Source: Bombyx mori (Eukaryota; Arthropoda; Insecta; Lepidoptera; Bombycidae). From it: 64,000 bases of DNA. Location of the stretch: assembly GCF_030269925.1 (NCBI RefSeq), contig NC_085119.1:7601001-7665000 (forward strand), written 5' to 3'. Positions 12,852-24,353 of the stretch are shown piece by piece (position 1 is the stretch's first letter; each line of letters begins with the position of its first letter). The translations under genes were made by a program, and so were the position numbers. A model generated the notes under the pieces. The model was not told the origin of the DNA. It saw only the letters and a program-made list of their open reading frames with translations, and ran no database searches.

Positions 12852-13061
12852 AATAACCACCATTCCCCATGGAACATACTACGTAAAAGACAGAGGGAAC
12901 TAAAGTCTCTCAATATACCCAGGGGTTTTGAACAATTTATGAGACTGCGATTATGGAGGAACCGAATGGACTTCTCTTCTGTATCGAGTCAAATGGAGCT
13001 GCACATTGAGAGTCTCGGCTCACAGACGTTAGCAGACTTAGCTCGTGTAAACCATTCGTGA
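12852..13061 (+). pseudogene. Possible coding remnant, 69 codons
   Basis: A frame open between stops at 12849-12851 and 13059-13061 includes IPRGFEQFMRLRLWRNRMDF and ESLGSQTLADLARVNHS. The phrase LGSQTLADL weakly recalls the snRNA-activating complex subunit SNAPC3, which would make this a retrocopy scrap. There is no intron or start context and nothing recognisable downstream. Confidence 0.2.
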
Positions 13062-16000
13062 AGTACTACTTCGCTCTGTTCAGGCCTCTTAAACGTGAGA
13101 CTGTATCTTTCAAACGCACCACTCCAAATTTCAAACGTCATGTCAAATGTCCGTCTTCCATGCGTTCACGTATGGTTCCGATTGACTTAGAACTTAGTGC
13201 AGTTGTAATGACCATTTCATCATCAATAACTTGCGATGGCTGAATGGTGCATAATTACATAGCCTCTACCAATCGGTGTTTTTCTTAAATTTAGGCATAT
13301 CGGAGAGTGAACTGGTTTCACTATAACATAACATTTAATTTCACAAAAAATTGTTATAATTTTTCATTTTTAAATAAATAGGTCATACGTATAATAGATA
13401 GGCATCAGTGCCATTTTTTTGTAATCCGCGCTATTTCAAATTTGTTAACTGAAATTCATGAAATGAGGTTTTTATCACACTATTGAAACTGCACAAAAAC
13501 TTCTTGCAATTAATTAGTTGCATTAAAAGTATTTGAATCGAAAATTTGAAGCCAAAACTTCAGATAGGCAGTAGAAGCATTCAAATAATTAGGAGGTCAG
13601 TGCACTTTCAGGAAGTATTTCTAGTTAATCGTATTCGGAAATGCGTACTTTTAATAAAATATTGAACCTACATTATTACCTTTGTAGATAATGAATTAGG
13701 AACTTAGATTCGTCTTTAGGTACTTAACTCAAATTGTAGATTTATAGATAATAAGGGAAGTTATTGTCCTCTGTTGAGTTGTTATAATTTTTAGATAACT
13801 TTATTTTGATAAATAAACCGGTTTATCCCGTCATTAGTAAAATGAAGTCGCATTATGCAGATTCATGGGTAATGTATTGATTAATATAATTATTGAGACA
13901 TTTTTCATATTTTTTCGATAAATAAATCCTGTTTAGTTACTGGTTAAGCGTGACTACCCCCTGTACCCTTCCGGGGAATTATCTTATAGGGAATAGTCAC
14001 AGTTTGACAAAATGAATGTAATCGCGATACGCGTGTGACGCGTGTAGAACTGTAGGTGCATAGATATGTTACATCGTTTACCTGTATTATAATTGATATA
14101 ATAAGGGAATGCAAAAGCGTGCGTCACGGGCAGCAACGGTAAGCAATCATCGAGCAATAACCGTATCGCCATAGCATTTGGCATGTTGCGGAAAATATCT
14201 TTAAATTTCAGATACGTACGTGTTTCTACAAGACAATTAACAATGCCTAATAATTATTAGCATATTGTTGTTAAACTTGATGTATTTTAGAGAATTATTG
14301 ATGAAATCGATGTTACATAGATGTTTATTGTAAATAATTAGATTAAAATGATGCCAGAGTCGTGTGGAATGATTTAGAGGTGTTATAGAAGGCTGTATTT
14401 TTGGTGATATTTTAGAAAGGAAGGATGCATATCTTTGGTAATATTATTTAAATATAACACTGGAAATTTGTGTCAAGAGAAAGGATATAGAAACGGTAAC
14501 GATGTGATAACTGTAATGTGCGAAGGATTAGTATTAGTGTTGTTGTGCTATTAATAAAATATGTTCAACCGTGTTTACTGTGCTGGTTTTATTTCATCAA
14601 ACATTTTAATATTACAATATTTTTTGCATTAAACAAAGTATATATGTGCATATATATGTATTATCCGTTTTTTTATTGTACTACCACTACTATTATTGAT
14701 TACAAGATTTTTTTTTTTTTTAATTAAGTACTATTTTCAGAATCTTTCATTTCCCTTCTCTTCAAGATAAACATAGATAAAACCTATAATAGTAATATCT
14801 CAACTATTAACTATTAATAACCTTGACTCATGACCAAAATGGGGATTCAATAACCTTGGATTATGATAAAACGGCGGCACACTTACGTATTGTTTCTTGA
14901 ACGAGCAACATAAATTACAAGTACCAAATCAAATACCTGGCCACGTAAAGGCTTTTATAGTAGTGACGTAGGACTTTCTTAAATTGCTTTATGTATAGTG
15001 GCAATCGTGTCGGTCGTTTATCGTGAACGCACGGTTGAGCCACGCCGGTCGTCCACTCGAATGCGTTGCTTCAGAGTACAGTCGGCTACGCTTCTCGACA
15101 ACGGGCAGCCAACGTCGTGGCTGCCTAAATAGTGTATCCTCTATGCTGCTTCCCGATAAACGTGTATTAATTCAATTATAAATAAATTTAATAGATATTC
15201 CTCATTTGATTAATTATGGAACAAGTGATTAATATTTTCTATTAACGGTCATTGTTGGTCTAACGTGATAATGTTTCGTTTTATTTTTACCAGAGGTGAT
15301 TTAGTGTGAAGTTAACTTTCCAGTTGGATTGACAGGTTGGTTTTATTAAACATTTTGGATTTATTAGACCAGTGACAAGAGTTTTCCATGAAACTTTTTG
15401 CTACTTAACAAAATATTTGTTGTTTCATTTTAATGGTGAAATATCTAAATGGTGTTAGTAAAATTAAACGTACAATTTTGCGACTCTTTAGTACAGAACA
15501 CATCCACCCATTTATTATTAATTTTGTGTTGGATAATCAATGTATAGTCACTAAAAATATTTTTTATTACAATGAAATATTTAATAGGTTAATAACATTT
15601 CAATATTTTCTATTAGTACTTACTAATATTAGCAAATAACTACCTTGCTTTTACCACTTAAAAGTGATCAATTGTGGGATATTTCTTTTCGGATATTTTA
15701 CATAATATGAAAAACGCACCACGAGATAATCCGAACTGATCAGATAAATATTTACTTTGAGAGATATCAATGTAAGACAATTCTATCTCCCCAGTGCTAT
15801 ACTACCATACATTGAGATACATTAATATATTGAGATACTGTCAATCAAATCAGGCGCGTTTTTTCCAATATTGAAAACGGTTGTTGCCTTCTGGTCTCTC
15901 TTTTTGTGAACTTTGGAATAGGTTTGCAAACTAGTAATATTCCGTAACAAGCAATGACTTTAGAATGCCAAATTTATCAATTGTATCTTGGAGCAGGTAA

Positions 16001-16949
16001 GATGTGCGTGTGATAAAAACCGGTACGGGACCCCGCATTCCGTCTTCTCTTTCCCATGAGGCTTCCTTTGTTTCATAACACCAGTAACATTCTTAAAATA
16101 AAGTAAGTTTTTCTACAGTTCATTATAAAATAATTGTAATTTTATTGTATTAAAAGCTATGTCGTTAATTTTACTTTAAATTATATTTGTTTATCCAAGT
16201 GTTTTAAATATGGTAAAACAGTCGTACACGACGAATAATATCTTCAATAAACAAAGAAAGGCTGAATTTCGTTCAATATTGTTATTCTAGTTTTACAATA
16301 TAGGAATATTGGATTTTATAAAAAAATATATATACGTAAGTCCATAGGTATAATTCATAGATTAGATAGAATTCGCATGCACAGGTATTATTCATGTTTG
16401 ACGAGATGTACTATGTGTGATGTAGATTATATCACCGTTATATTTTTCGTAGGCAATAAAACTCTCGGTCCGCTGATCGTAAACAGTCTATGGTGGCGCC
16501 AGAATCAAATTACCAATGACTTAATATTTATAGAATAACAGTTATGGATAATACACATCCGAAGGATCAAAGTGTCGAAGCAATTGTTTGCCCAGCCCGT
16601 AAAGATTAAGATATCGTAAATGTGTATAGATTGAGATATTAATAATATAAAATGAGTGGGTGCTCAATTTTATCATCACTTTGAAGTACTGGTTACGTAA
16701 AATGGATACTCATGACTTCTGTGACAGACGGTATAAATATTCATTTAGAAAACAACATCAGTTCATGTTAACACGAGAGCGTGTGAACAGAAACTACGCG
16801 GGCTCGTTCGTCAGCTCACTTTCCATCCATTCATGGAACCGATCACTTTTTTCCACAGATTTCTTCCGACCTTCTGTATTGAACTTTCTTCTTTATTTAT
16901 AAGCTATGTTTAATGAATAAATCATTAAATTTAAGTTAATCAGACTTCG

Positions 16950-16951
<2 letters not shown>

Positions 16952-17025
<74 letters not shown>

Positions 17026-17255
17026 CAATCACGCCACGTTAACTGGTCCCGTGATAAAGAACTTGTGTTACAGGTACCAGATAATGAAAATAAATGTAAG
17101 ATTTTTATTATACACATACATATATTTAATATACATCCATAACCCTGGAAAAGACATTTATATTTATCATACAAATATCTTCCCTTGGCGGGATTCGAAC
17201 CCGCAACCCCCTTGTGTAGTGACCATGTCACTTACCACTACACCAGACGGCCGTT
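16952..17255 (-). mobile_element. tRNA-derived SINE with 70-base A tail
   Basis: A run of 70 T (16952-17021) is the tail of an element read on the minus strand. Its head at about 17250-17180 has the tRNA-like A box TGGTGTAGTGGTAAGTGAC and B box GGTTCGAATCC. The head does not close an acceptor stem, so it is not a functional tRNA gene. No clear target duplication. Confidence 0.8.
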
Positions 17256-19379
17256 AGGTATGCATTAAGAATATTTTGATAGCTCAACTTGCTCTCGTAT
17301 TTATCTGTATAACTCATGAATGTTCATAATAATAAGCATCACTTATAATTTATTTGAAGTGGCCTACATTGTAAATTATTTTATATACATATATACTCAC
17401 AATATTAAACTAGCACAACAAACAAAACAATCACGGCTCCAAATTGCGTGTAGTCTACAGGTGCACAAAGATGCGATTGCGTAAAGGCTCATCAAGTGGT
17501 GTCGTTGTTTGAAAATTCTAACTTGCCGAGATTTTTTCAATTTATCAAACGTTTCGTCCGTGTAGAATAGACTATGTTCGCCATATTTAACTCTTCATTA
17601 AAGTATGAGGTTTTATCTGAAATTGTTTGAGCCATCGGTTGAGAGCTATAATTCCGATTTTCGTTTCCATAACTTAACTGTTGACAGTGTATAAGTAGTT
17701 AAAACTTAGTGAGAATTCATTTTGAAAAAGATTGCAATAATTCGAATCACTTTCTCGTTTATGAGCTGTGTAGGACGGAATAATCAGCCCGGCATGCGGC
17801 TCAGAGGTCGCTCGCGGTTAATTGGCGAAGAGTCACCACGGCCGGTTTGTCCAGCGGTCGTTGTTTTACGGCATTCCTAGTCTCGAATAAGCCTGCTTAG
17901 TTCATGTTTTATTTGAAAAGCCTCTTTGAAACTCTCTTGTTATATTTACTTAGTAAAACGAAACAACACGCATATTGTCCTTCGGGCCTTTCCATCCAAT
18001 GGGCTTAAGTTATTCGATTCGTGTTCACGCGACGTGGCGTAAGGCTTCCCAGTTTTAGCCGGATATTAAGAATCCCCTCGGAATTAAACTGTCTCCCCTA
18101 AAGTTTTAGTTTCGTATCCTAGCGATATCGATCCAACATTTTTGACAGTATTCTTTTACTGAGTCAAGTAAAATTATAATATGTACGAGCAATCCTAAAT
18201 ACTGTTTCAGACTTGTCTATGCAGAGTATCTTTCAAACAAGTATTGAAATATGCATATTTTTGGGAAACAGTTGTTCATTTGAAGTTCTATTTGTTTTAC
18301 TTTAGTGCTTTGATTATTCTTGTTATAGATAGTTTTGAATTCGTATGATTAAGTAAAAGGCCGTTGCTCTTGGATGACATAAAAACGGGGAACAGGCGTC
18401 GACCGAACCGGTGGGGATTCACGGTTGAGCGCCCTCACCACCTGCGCTACAGTAACTCTAAGTTTAGAGTCATATCGCACATTCTCAATTCTCAAAAAAT
18501 AACTAGGTATTCATTTTAGTATATTCACCGAAATTCATGCCCCCTCCACCTTTTGTAGCCTTCACATTGCTGATAATAGTGGCAAACGTCTGTTATTTGT
18601 AACTATGATTTGTCGGTTTCTCAGTTACGATCCAACTAATCCAGTCGAGAACTTATAGGCAATGAAGCGACAGTGTACACAAAATAATTTAGGTTAATCT
18701 CATCCATACCACGTAATACCAATGAATATGGCGAACATTTGCGGCGGAATAATGGCCGAGAGGCTGCGCTGGCTAAGGTCATTGCACTATTCGCCTCAGG
18801 AGGCTGCACTCGCCCCTCGCCCCACTCCGTCATTCCCACATTTTACATCCTTTGTCTGTTGGTAAAAAAAGCTAATTCTAAACTGCCGCATCTCTAAAAT
18901 AACTTTTTGTGTCATTTTGATACACAAACGTCGAATTTAGTCACGCACAATTATTTTGTAAGGACAATTACAATAGTTAATAGACAATAGTTAGCCACAC
19001 TCATAATTTTGCTTTTCCCTTTGACTCGTTTGTAGTTTCAATATTAGGACTATCATTTTCATTTAGTAGTAAAGTAGTCTTCCATTTCTTTTACGCTTTT
19101 ATCAACAGCAATTCGATGTATGTTAATGATTTCCCCTATGATATGTACTCCAAAAGGCCTCAATAGAATATAATAGCATTTAAATGACCTTTAAAAACAT
19201 TGTGATGCTAATGCCAAGGCTTTTGATCTTGTTTAGTTATGTTATTTGTACATGTTTTTGTTTTGTTCTCATTGTTGTTCTATAACATATTATGTTTAAA
19301 TGATAAAAAACTTATTTTCTTTAGATCATGAATATATAGGTATATTTTTTACTATAAATCGCTATAGAGAGGAAGACGA
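17256..19379. other. Gene-free stretch with GC-richer patches
   Basis: Only short ORFs. GC-richer patches at 17760-17880, 17990-18060 and 18770-18840 are unexplained. At 18395-18470 (minus) there is a faint tRNA-like pair of boxes, TAGCGCAGGTGG and GGTTCGGTC, possibly an old SINE head. Confidence 0.5.
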
Positions 19380-19575
19380 CCCTACAGGGCACTTAATGTA
19401 GTCTTCGGTCTACAGAAAATACCACGTGCCGTCCATCTTAGGATGTGAAGTCGAAGTCTCAGTTGTATTGTACAACAACTACTCTTTAAACTAAAACCTA
19501 TTGGGGAATCGCGACAGTAATGGTCGTGATGGTAGTACCTACCGTGCGAGCTCACAATGCGATCTAGCTCCAGCA
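19380..19575 (-). repeat. Family A SINE copy, old and diverged
   Basis: Retains GGTAGTACCTACCGTGCGAG and CTCACAA blocks and a recognisable order of the others, with many substitutions. Similar old copies are at 36880 and 38375. Confidence 0.5.
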
Positions 19576-19749
19576 ATTATGTTTTATCGATATTTGACCA
19601 TCTACCTATAAAGCTCTAATAAACCAATATGAAGAAGTTATGGCAGATTTACACAATTTAATCTGTATAGGGTGTAAAGTATGTTTCACCGTTCTGAAAA
19701 AGAAAAAAATATGCTACTGCTACCCTAAAAAAATAACATTTATACAATA

Positions 19750-20022
19750 TCAGTTATTGTTTAAATTTTGTTTTTTCTGTGACGGACTTGCTTTTCGCCC
19801 GGAGGACTTTCCAGCTTTATTAGTTACACTTCCTACACGTACTGCACCGAGAGTAGATCGATCGGCCGATATGTCTTGGGTATCGTAGCGAATTAATGTT
19901 CCGAGATTGACTTCAAATATTTGCCTATGGGTTCGAGATCCTCCAAAAGCTACCTCAAAGGATTGTAAGATTTGAAAAGATTTGGGAGGAGGGGGGCTGT
20001 CGGCTGCATGAGCGGATCCCAC
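19750..20022 (-). pseudogene. Unrecognised 90-codon ORF, possible retroelement fragment
   Basis: Minus-strand ORF beginning MGSAHAADSPPPPKSF with a basic end. It is GC-richer than its surroundings. The DNA next to it (20050-20100, AAGTGTCACTTTATTA...) resembles 45665-45715, which suggests a dispersed element rather than a gene. No family recognised. Confidence 0.3.
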
Positions 20023-20494
20023 ACTGGCTTACGTCATTATGATGTGAATACAAGATTCTAAAGTGTCACTTTATTACAAACGATCAGTTTACTCCACTTG
20101 CAGATCAGGCGATAGAACCTGTTGATTGTAAACGAGGCGCGATAATAATTTAACTCTTTGAAAGGCTGGAAGGTATTGGTAGCGTACCAGGTACTTTACC
20201 AGTCAAGCGTATTGCTTCAAGGGCACAGAGGTTGATCGAAGCGGGCGGGAAGTTCCAGCATGAGAATTAAAGCTTTACGGGATTCTGGGTTACCTGCTGT
20301 TAATCATTTGCCTTATTATATAAACACTGCAATGTTAGATTTACATAAAACAATATGTCAAAGCCTGAGGGACATATACCTATATACATATACATAAAAT
20401 ATATACATAAAAACCGTGTGCCCATGAGAGTTTGTCCCTTAAACAAGCTCTAAAATGTTCAATCAAAGTGTTACATATGTAGATTTCGATAGCG

Positions 20495-20605
20495 GTAGGC
20501 AACGGCTTAGCTGTGTCTTAGGTACTGCTGACGTGCGTGAGGGACGGTAACCACCTGCCATCAGGTGGCCCGTATGCTCGTCTGCCTACATGGGCAATTA
20601 AAAAA
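20495..20605 (+). repeat. Jockey/CR1-type LINE 3' end, short
   Basis: GCGGTAGGCAACGGCTTAG ... GGACGGTAACCAC ... TCAGGTGGCCCGTATG ... GTCTGCCTACATGGGCAAT then A-rich. Same 3' end as the clearer copy at 33010-33372. Confidence 0.6.
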
Positions 20606-20629
20606 GGAGCCCATAGCTGTCCATACTTG

Positions 20630-20945
20630 CTAATATTATATACGTGAGTTTGTTTGTTTATCAGTATTTATGTCCTTATTTCATGTCGAAACGTAGCAAA
20701 GGATTGACATGTTTTTTTTTAATGTCGTAGTTTTAGATCGAGAGAGTCACGTAGGTTGAGGCTAACAATGTTAAAAAATTGGTATCAGGATATAAGATAA
20801 TGTTTCTCGTGGGAATTAAATGTTCTTCGACATAAAGTACTTACATGTTAGAAAAATTATGTGATTCTTCAGAAAAACTAATTAATACTTTTCCTTGACT
20901 ACTTAGGCGAAGCTGTGGATAACAGTTTTATATAAAAAAGGATAA
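20630..20945 (+). repeat. Helitron-like or related non-autonomous fragment
   Basis: Begins near CTTGCTAATATTATATACGT with GTTTGTTTGTTTAT and ends around GGCGAAGCTGTGGATAACAG, a plan common in lepidopteran non-autonomous elements. Compare 39904-40140. Confidence 0.35.
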
Positions 20946-21224
20946 TGATAGATACTTCAAATAATCGTACTGCCTATTTCAAGTGCAAGACACTTTGCAG
21001 CTAAAATAGGCAGTACGCATTGTGGTGCATTATGATTTGAGTGGTAGGACACCTTCTATTACTTACGAGTACAATACGCAATAATTGAGACTTCATAGTC
21101 GTGTCTAAATGAGATGTTGGAATTGACGTTGCAATATTTACGCTCCGATAACCGCATATCACAAAGTGGCTGATAGGTTCGCCTGTATTTTTTTCGCAAT
21201 GAAGGTGGTACTGGTAGAAGGACA

Positions 21225-21330
21225 TCTTAAGAGCCCGCAGGGGTACTAAAACCCTCCTTTCTATTAGTGCCGCGAAGCAGTAACGCGTTTCGGTTGGGAG
21301 GGTGGGGTTGCCATTGTATACTACTAGCTT
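21225..21330 (+). repeat. Family A SINE fragment
   Basis: GCGAAGCAGTAACGCGTTTCGG and GGGTGGGGTTGCCATTGTA match the middle of the family. Truncated both sides. Confidence 0.6.
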
Positions 21331-21334
21331 TTGC

Positions 21335-21480
21335 CCGCGATTTCGTCCGCGTGGAATATGTTACTTTAGCATAACGCTAAATCTTACCCGCGACTTCATT
21401 TACGTAGAAAGTGAAAATATTTTTGAATAATAAAATGTTAAGGAGCTATTTAACGTACCGAAATCACGCTTTTTAACCGA
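21335..21480 (+). repeat. Dispersed-element fragment (TTTTGCCCGCGATTTCGTCC type)
   Basis: CTAGCTTTTGCCCGCGATTT and the CGTCCGCGTGGAATATG block are familiar from many moth repeats. Boundaries uncertain. Confidence 0.35.
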
Positions 21481-22147
21481 CTTCAAATGACAACATGACC
21501 ACGTGGAAAGACCAGCGGCACCAGTTATTCCTTCTAATAATAACACGAGGCCCGGTTTACTAGTAGTCTTGCAAGTATGATTCGATTCTTGGCTACTATT
21601 TTTTTTCGACTAAGATGCACACTCAAATTATACATAAAGAACTTTCAAGATGAAGGAACAATAAAGTGTAATAAAACCGAATCTAAAAATTTTATAATAT
21701 TTATTTTATAATTTTATTTAATTAATGAGGGAAGGGTATGTTAAGTTACGGTTACAATACGGTCAGTTCTACCTATTTCTACAACAAACAAACTAAAATA
21801 TTTGGAGGGAATAATCGTTATGCAGATGCAATTGAGACGTCGATCGCACGACTCAATCTTAAAGTTGAAGGTAGCAGTCACTCATCCATGGATTTCTTAT
21901 AACGAATTATTAAAACTATCCCAGTTTAAGGTGTATAATTTATGAAGTATAACGATGTAAAATATAATTCATTGGTGCTATATCGACTGACAGCTTTTTG
22001 GAAAAACTTCGTGGTTGCCCGGCGACGTCTCTGCCGCTCCGCCCGCATGCATGCCCCTCCAAGACCGACGAGTAGAACAAATAGGGATGTGCACGTTATA
22101 CACACTTTTGACACCAAAGATTAGAGTTCATTTTTTTTTATATAGAT

Positions 22148-22440
22148 TATATGGGTGGACAAGCTCACAGCCCACCTGGTGTTAAGTGGTTACTGGAGCC
22201 CATAGACAGTTACAGCGTAAATGCGCAACCCACATTGAGATATAAGTTCTAAGGTCTCAAGCATAGTTACAACGGCTGTCCCGCCCTTTAAACCGACACG
22301 CATTACTGCTTCACGGCAGACATAGGCAGGGTGGTGGTACCTATCCGTTCGGACTCACAAGAGGTCCTATCACCAGTGCAGAATTAGGCGGGGTGGTGGT
22401 ACCTACCCGTGCGGACTCACAACAGGTCCTACCACCATTT
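22148..22440 (-). repeat. Family A SINE copy with internal duplication
   Basis: Full body from ATGGGTGGACAAGCTCACAG to the ACCACCA end. The terminal block is present twice (22325-22376 and 22386-22437). It lies immediately before the first harmonin-like exon, 37 bases from its acceptor. Confidence 0.8.
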
Positions 22441-22484
22441 TTAACATATTTCAATTATATTCTTGTCTCATTGTAGAAATCAAA

Positions 22485-24317
22485 ATGTACGCTACTTCAA
22501 CGGCTTCAACTACGACATCAGGGTCGGGACGGGCAGCGGGAGTGGCTTCAACGGAACGCCGAGTGCGAGTCTTGAGGTTGCTACGCCCCCGCAGATCTAC
22601 TCCCGCATTTGGTTTCTCGTTACGAGGTGGGAAAGAATATGGCTCCGGTTTCTTCATTTCGAAAGTGGAGTTTAATTCGGAAGCCCACCTCCAGGGCCTA
22701 AAGGTTAGTTGACATATTAATATTGTGTTTAAATTGTAAACCTACTTCAAATATAAAACAGGGAACTTCTTAATTCGGAACTTATTCTATGTAACCGCAA
22801 GCTTACTAACTTAAACAAAACTTCTTAATGATATTTTCAAACTAGCTGACCCGGCAGACTTCATAGTGCCTCAATCGATAAATAAAAGACCTAAACCTTT
22901 GTATAAAATAAACTTAAAACAAACAAAGGTAATCCGCCAGACGGGGGACACATCAAAGGGAAAACAAAATTGTTATTTTTATTTATTTCCGAGCATTTTC
23001 ATATTTATCTACCTTTTAAACCTTCTGTCGATTTCCACAAATAATTCAAGACCAAAATTAGCCAAACGGGTCCAGCCGTTCTCGAGTTTTTGCGAGACTA
23101 ACGAACAGCAATTCATTTTTATATATGTATATAGATAGATAATACAGTGTTTTTACACACTACATTTTCGATTCGATTGGGTAAGATACCATTATCTTAT
23201 TGTGACGAGTTTGCTTTGCGCTTACATACTTATGGGTACGTAGAGAAAATTGAATCCTTTGTTGTTGACAGTTTTTGTATTGACTGTACGGCCGCTTGAT
23301 TTTCTCATGGTTAAATTATTTGTGAATGCGTGCGAACAACCGAGTTCACAATTAGCTTCTGTCTGAACAAGTCAAGTTGAAACGCTGTCGCAAGAAGCGT
23401 TCTATTCTTTTAGACTGGTCACGTAATGTCGCCGTCCCCGTAAGAACAATAGTTGCGCACCACCTGCATTTCTTCTGTTTTTAATTTAGACTGTTTTATG
23501 TATCAGTAAAACATCTATACTAATATATAAATCTACAGTGGTTTTTACGGATGTTCCGTTATAACTACTGAACCATGCATCCGATTGACTTGAAACTTGG
23601 CATCCCTGTAGAAAATACATGTACTTAATGAATAGGCTAATTTTTATATGAGTGTTGGACTCCCTAATAATAATGACAATAAACGAGTACGGCTAGTAGT
23701 GTATAAAAAGCTAAGTGTGTGACAGTTTGTTATGATTTTGAATCATTAAAGAATAGGGTCGACTGCCTCTTTTTCCAACAGAATAGAAGTGAGCTTCCAT
23801 TTGTTGCCGCTCTTTCATCACCATCGACGTCAACTATCTCCAGAAGTGAAGCTCCCACTTTGTTTCCTCATCCGTCCTTAACTATTGAATATTAAAACAC
23901 TTAGTAGAACTTGTTACTAATATTTGTATAATTATTTAGGTATTTGATAAAGTTAAACGCATGTTAAATTCAGGATTTCTGAAAGAAATACTTTTTTTAT
24001 AGTATATATTGTATAAAAACTATAAGACACGCTTCAATAGCAAACGGAACTAACAATTAATTTCGTCTTTTACTTTATCCTGTTGATACTTACTGATCAG
24101 GATAATGGTTATAAACTTATTGTACTGTTATCGGTCCTTGATACGGGTGTAAATTTCAAATTCATTGGACGTCTTGAGCGAACGAATGCGAAGGTAATAG
24201 AAGCGCGTTAAAAATGTAGCATGTCTTCCATGCCGAAGTCTTGTCATGTCTTTGACCTCACCTTTGACATCACCATGTCTTTCTGGTAATAGTAGATATT
24301 AGACTGGGCGAACTGTT

Positions 24318-24353
<36 letters not shown>

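Larger units (their letters stand above)
11672..16951. other. Intergenic stretch after the transporter
   Basis: The transporter 3' UTR is followed by AT-rich DNA. No gene of confidence is seen. It contains a 69-codon open remnant (12852-13061) and a CpG-richer patch at about 15005-15130 that could be a promoter of the harmonin-like gene, with no supporting exon. Confidence 0.6.

Noticed and set aside
15005..15130. Definite promoter of the harmonin-like gene
   Set aside because: CpG-richer with a weak initiator match, but 7 kb from the first coding exon and without a recognisable leader exon; left as a possibility only.
16893..17231. 112-codon minus ORF with a long poly-lysine run
   Set aside because: The lysines are the translated A tail of a SINE.
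17180..17250. tRNA gene on the minus strand (A and B boxes present)
   Set aside because: The sequence does not close an acceptor stem and continues into an unrelated body with a 70-base A tail, so it is a SINE head.
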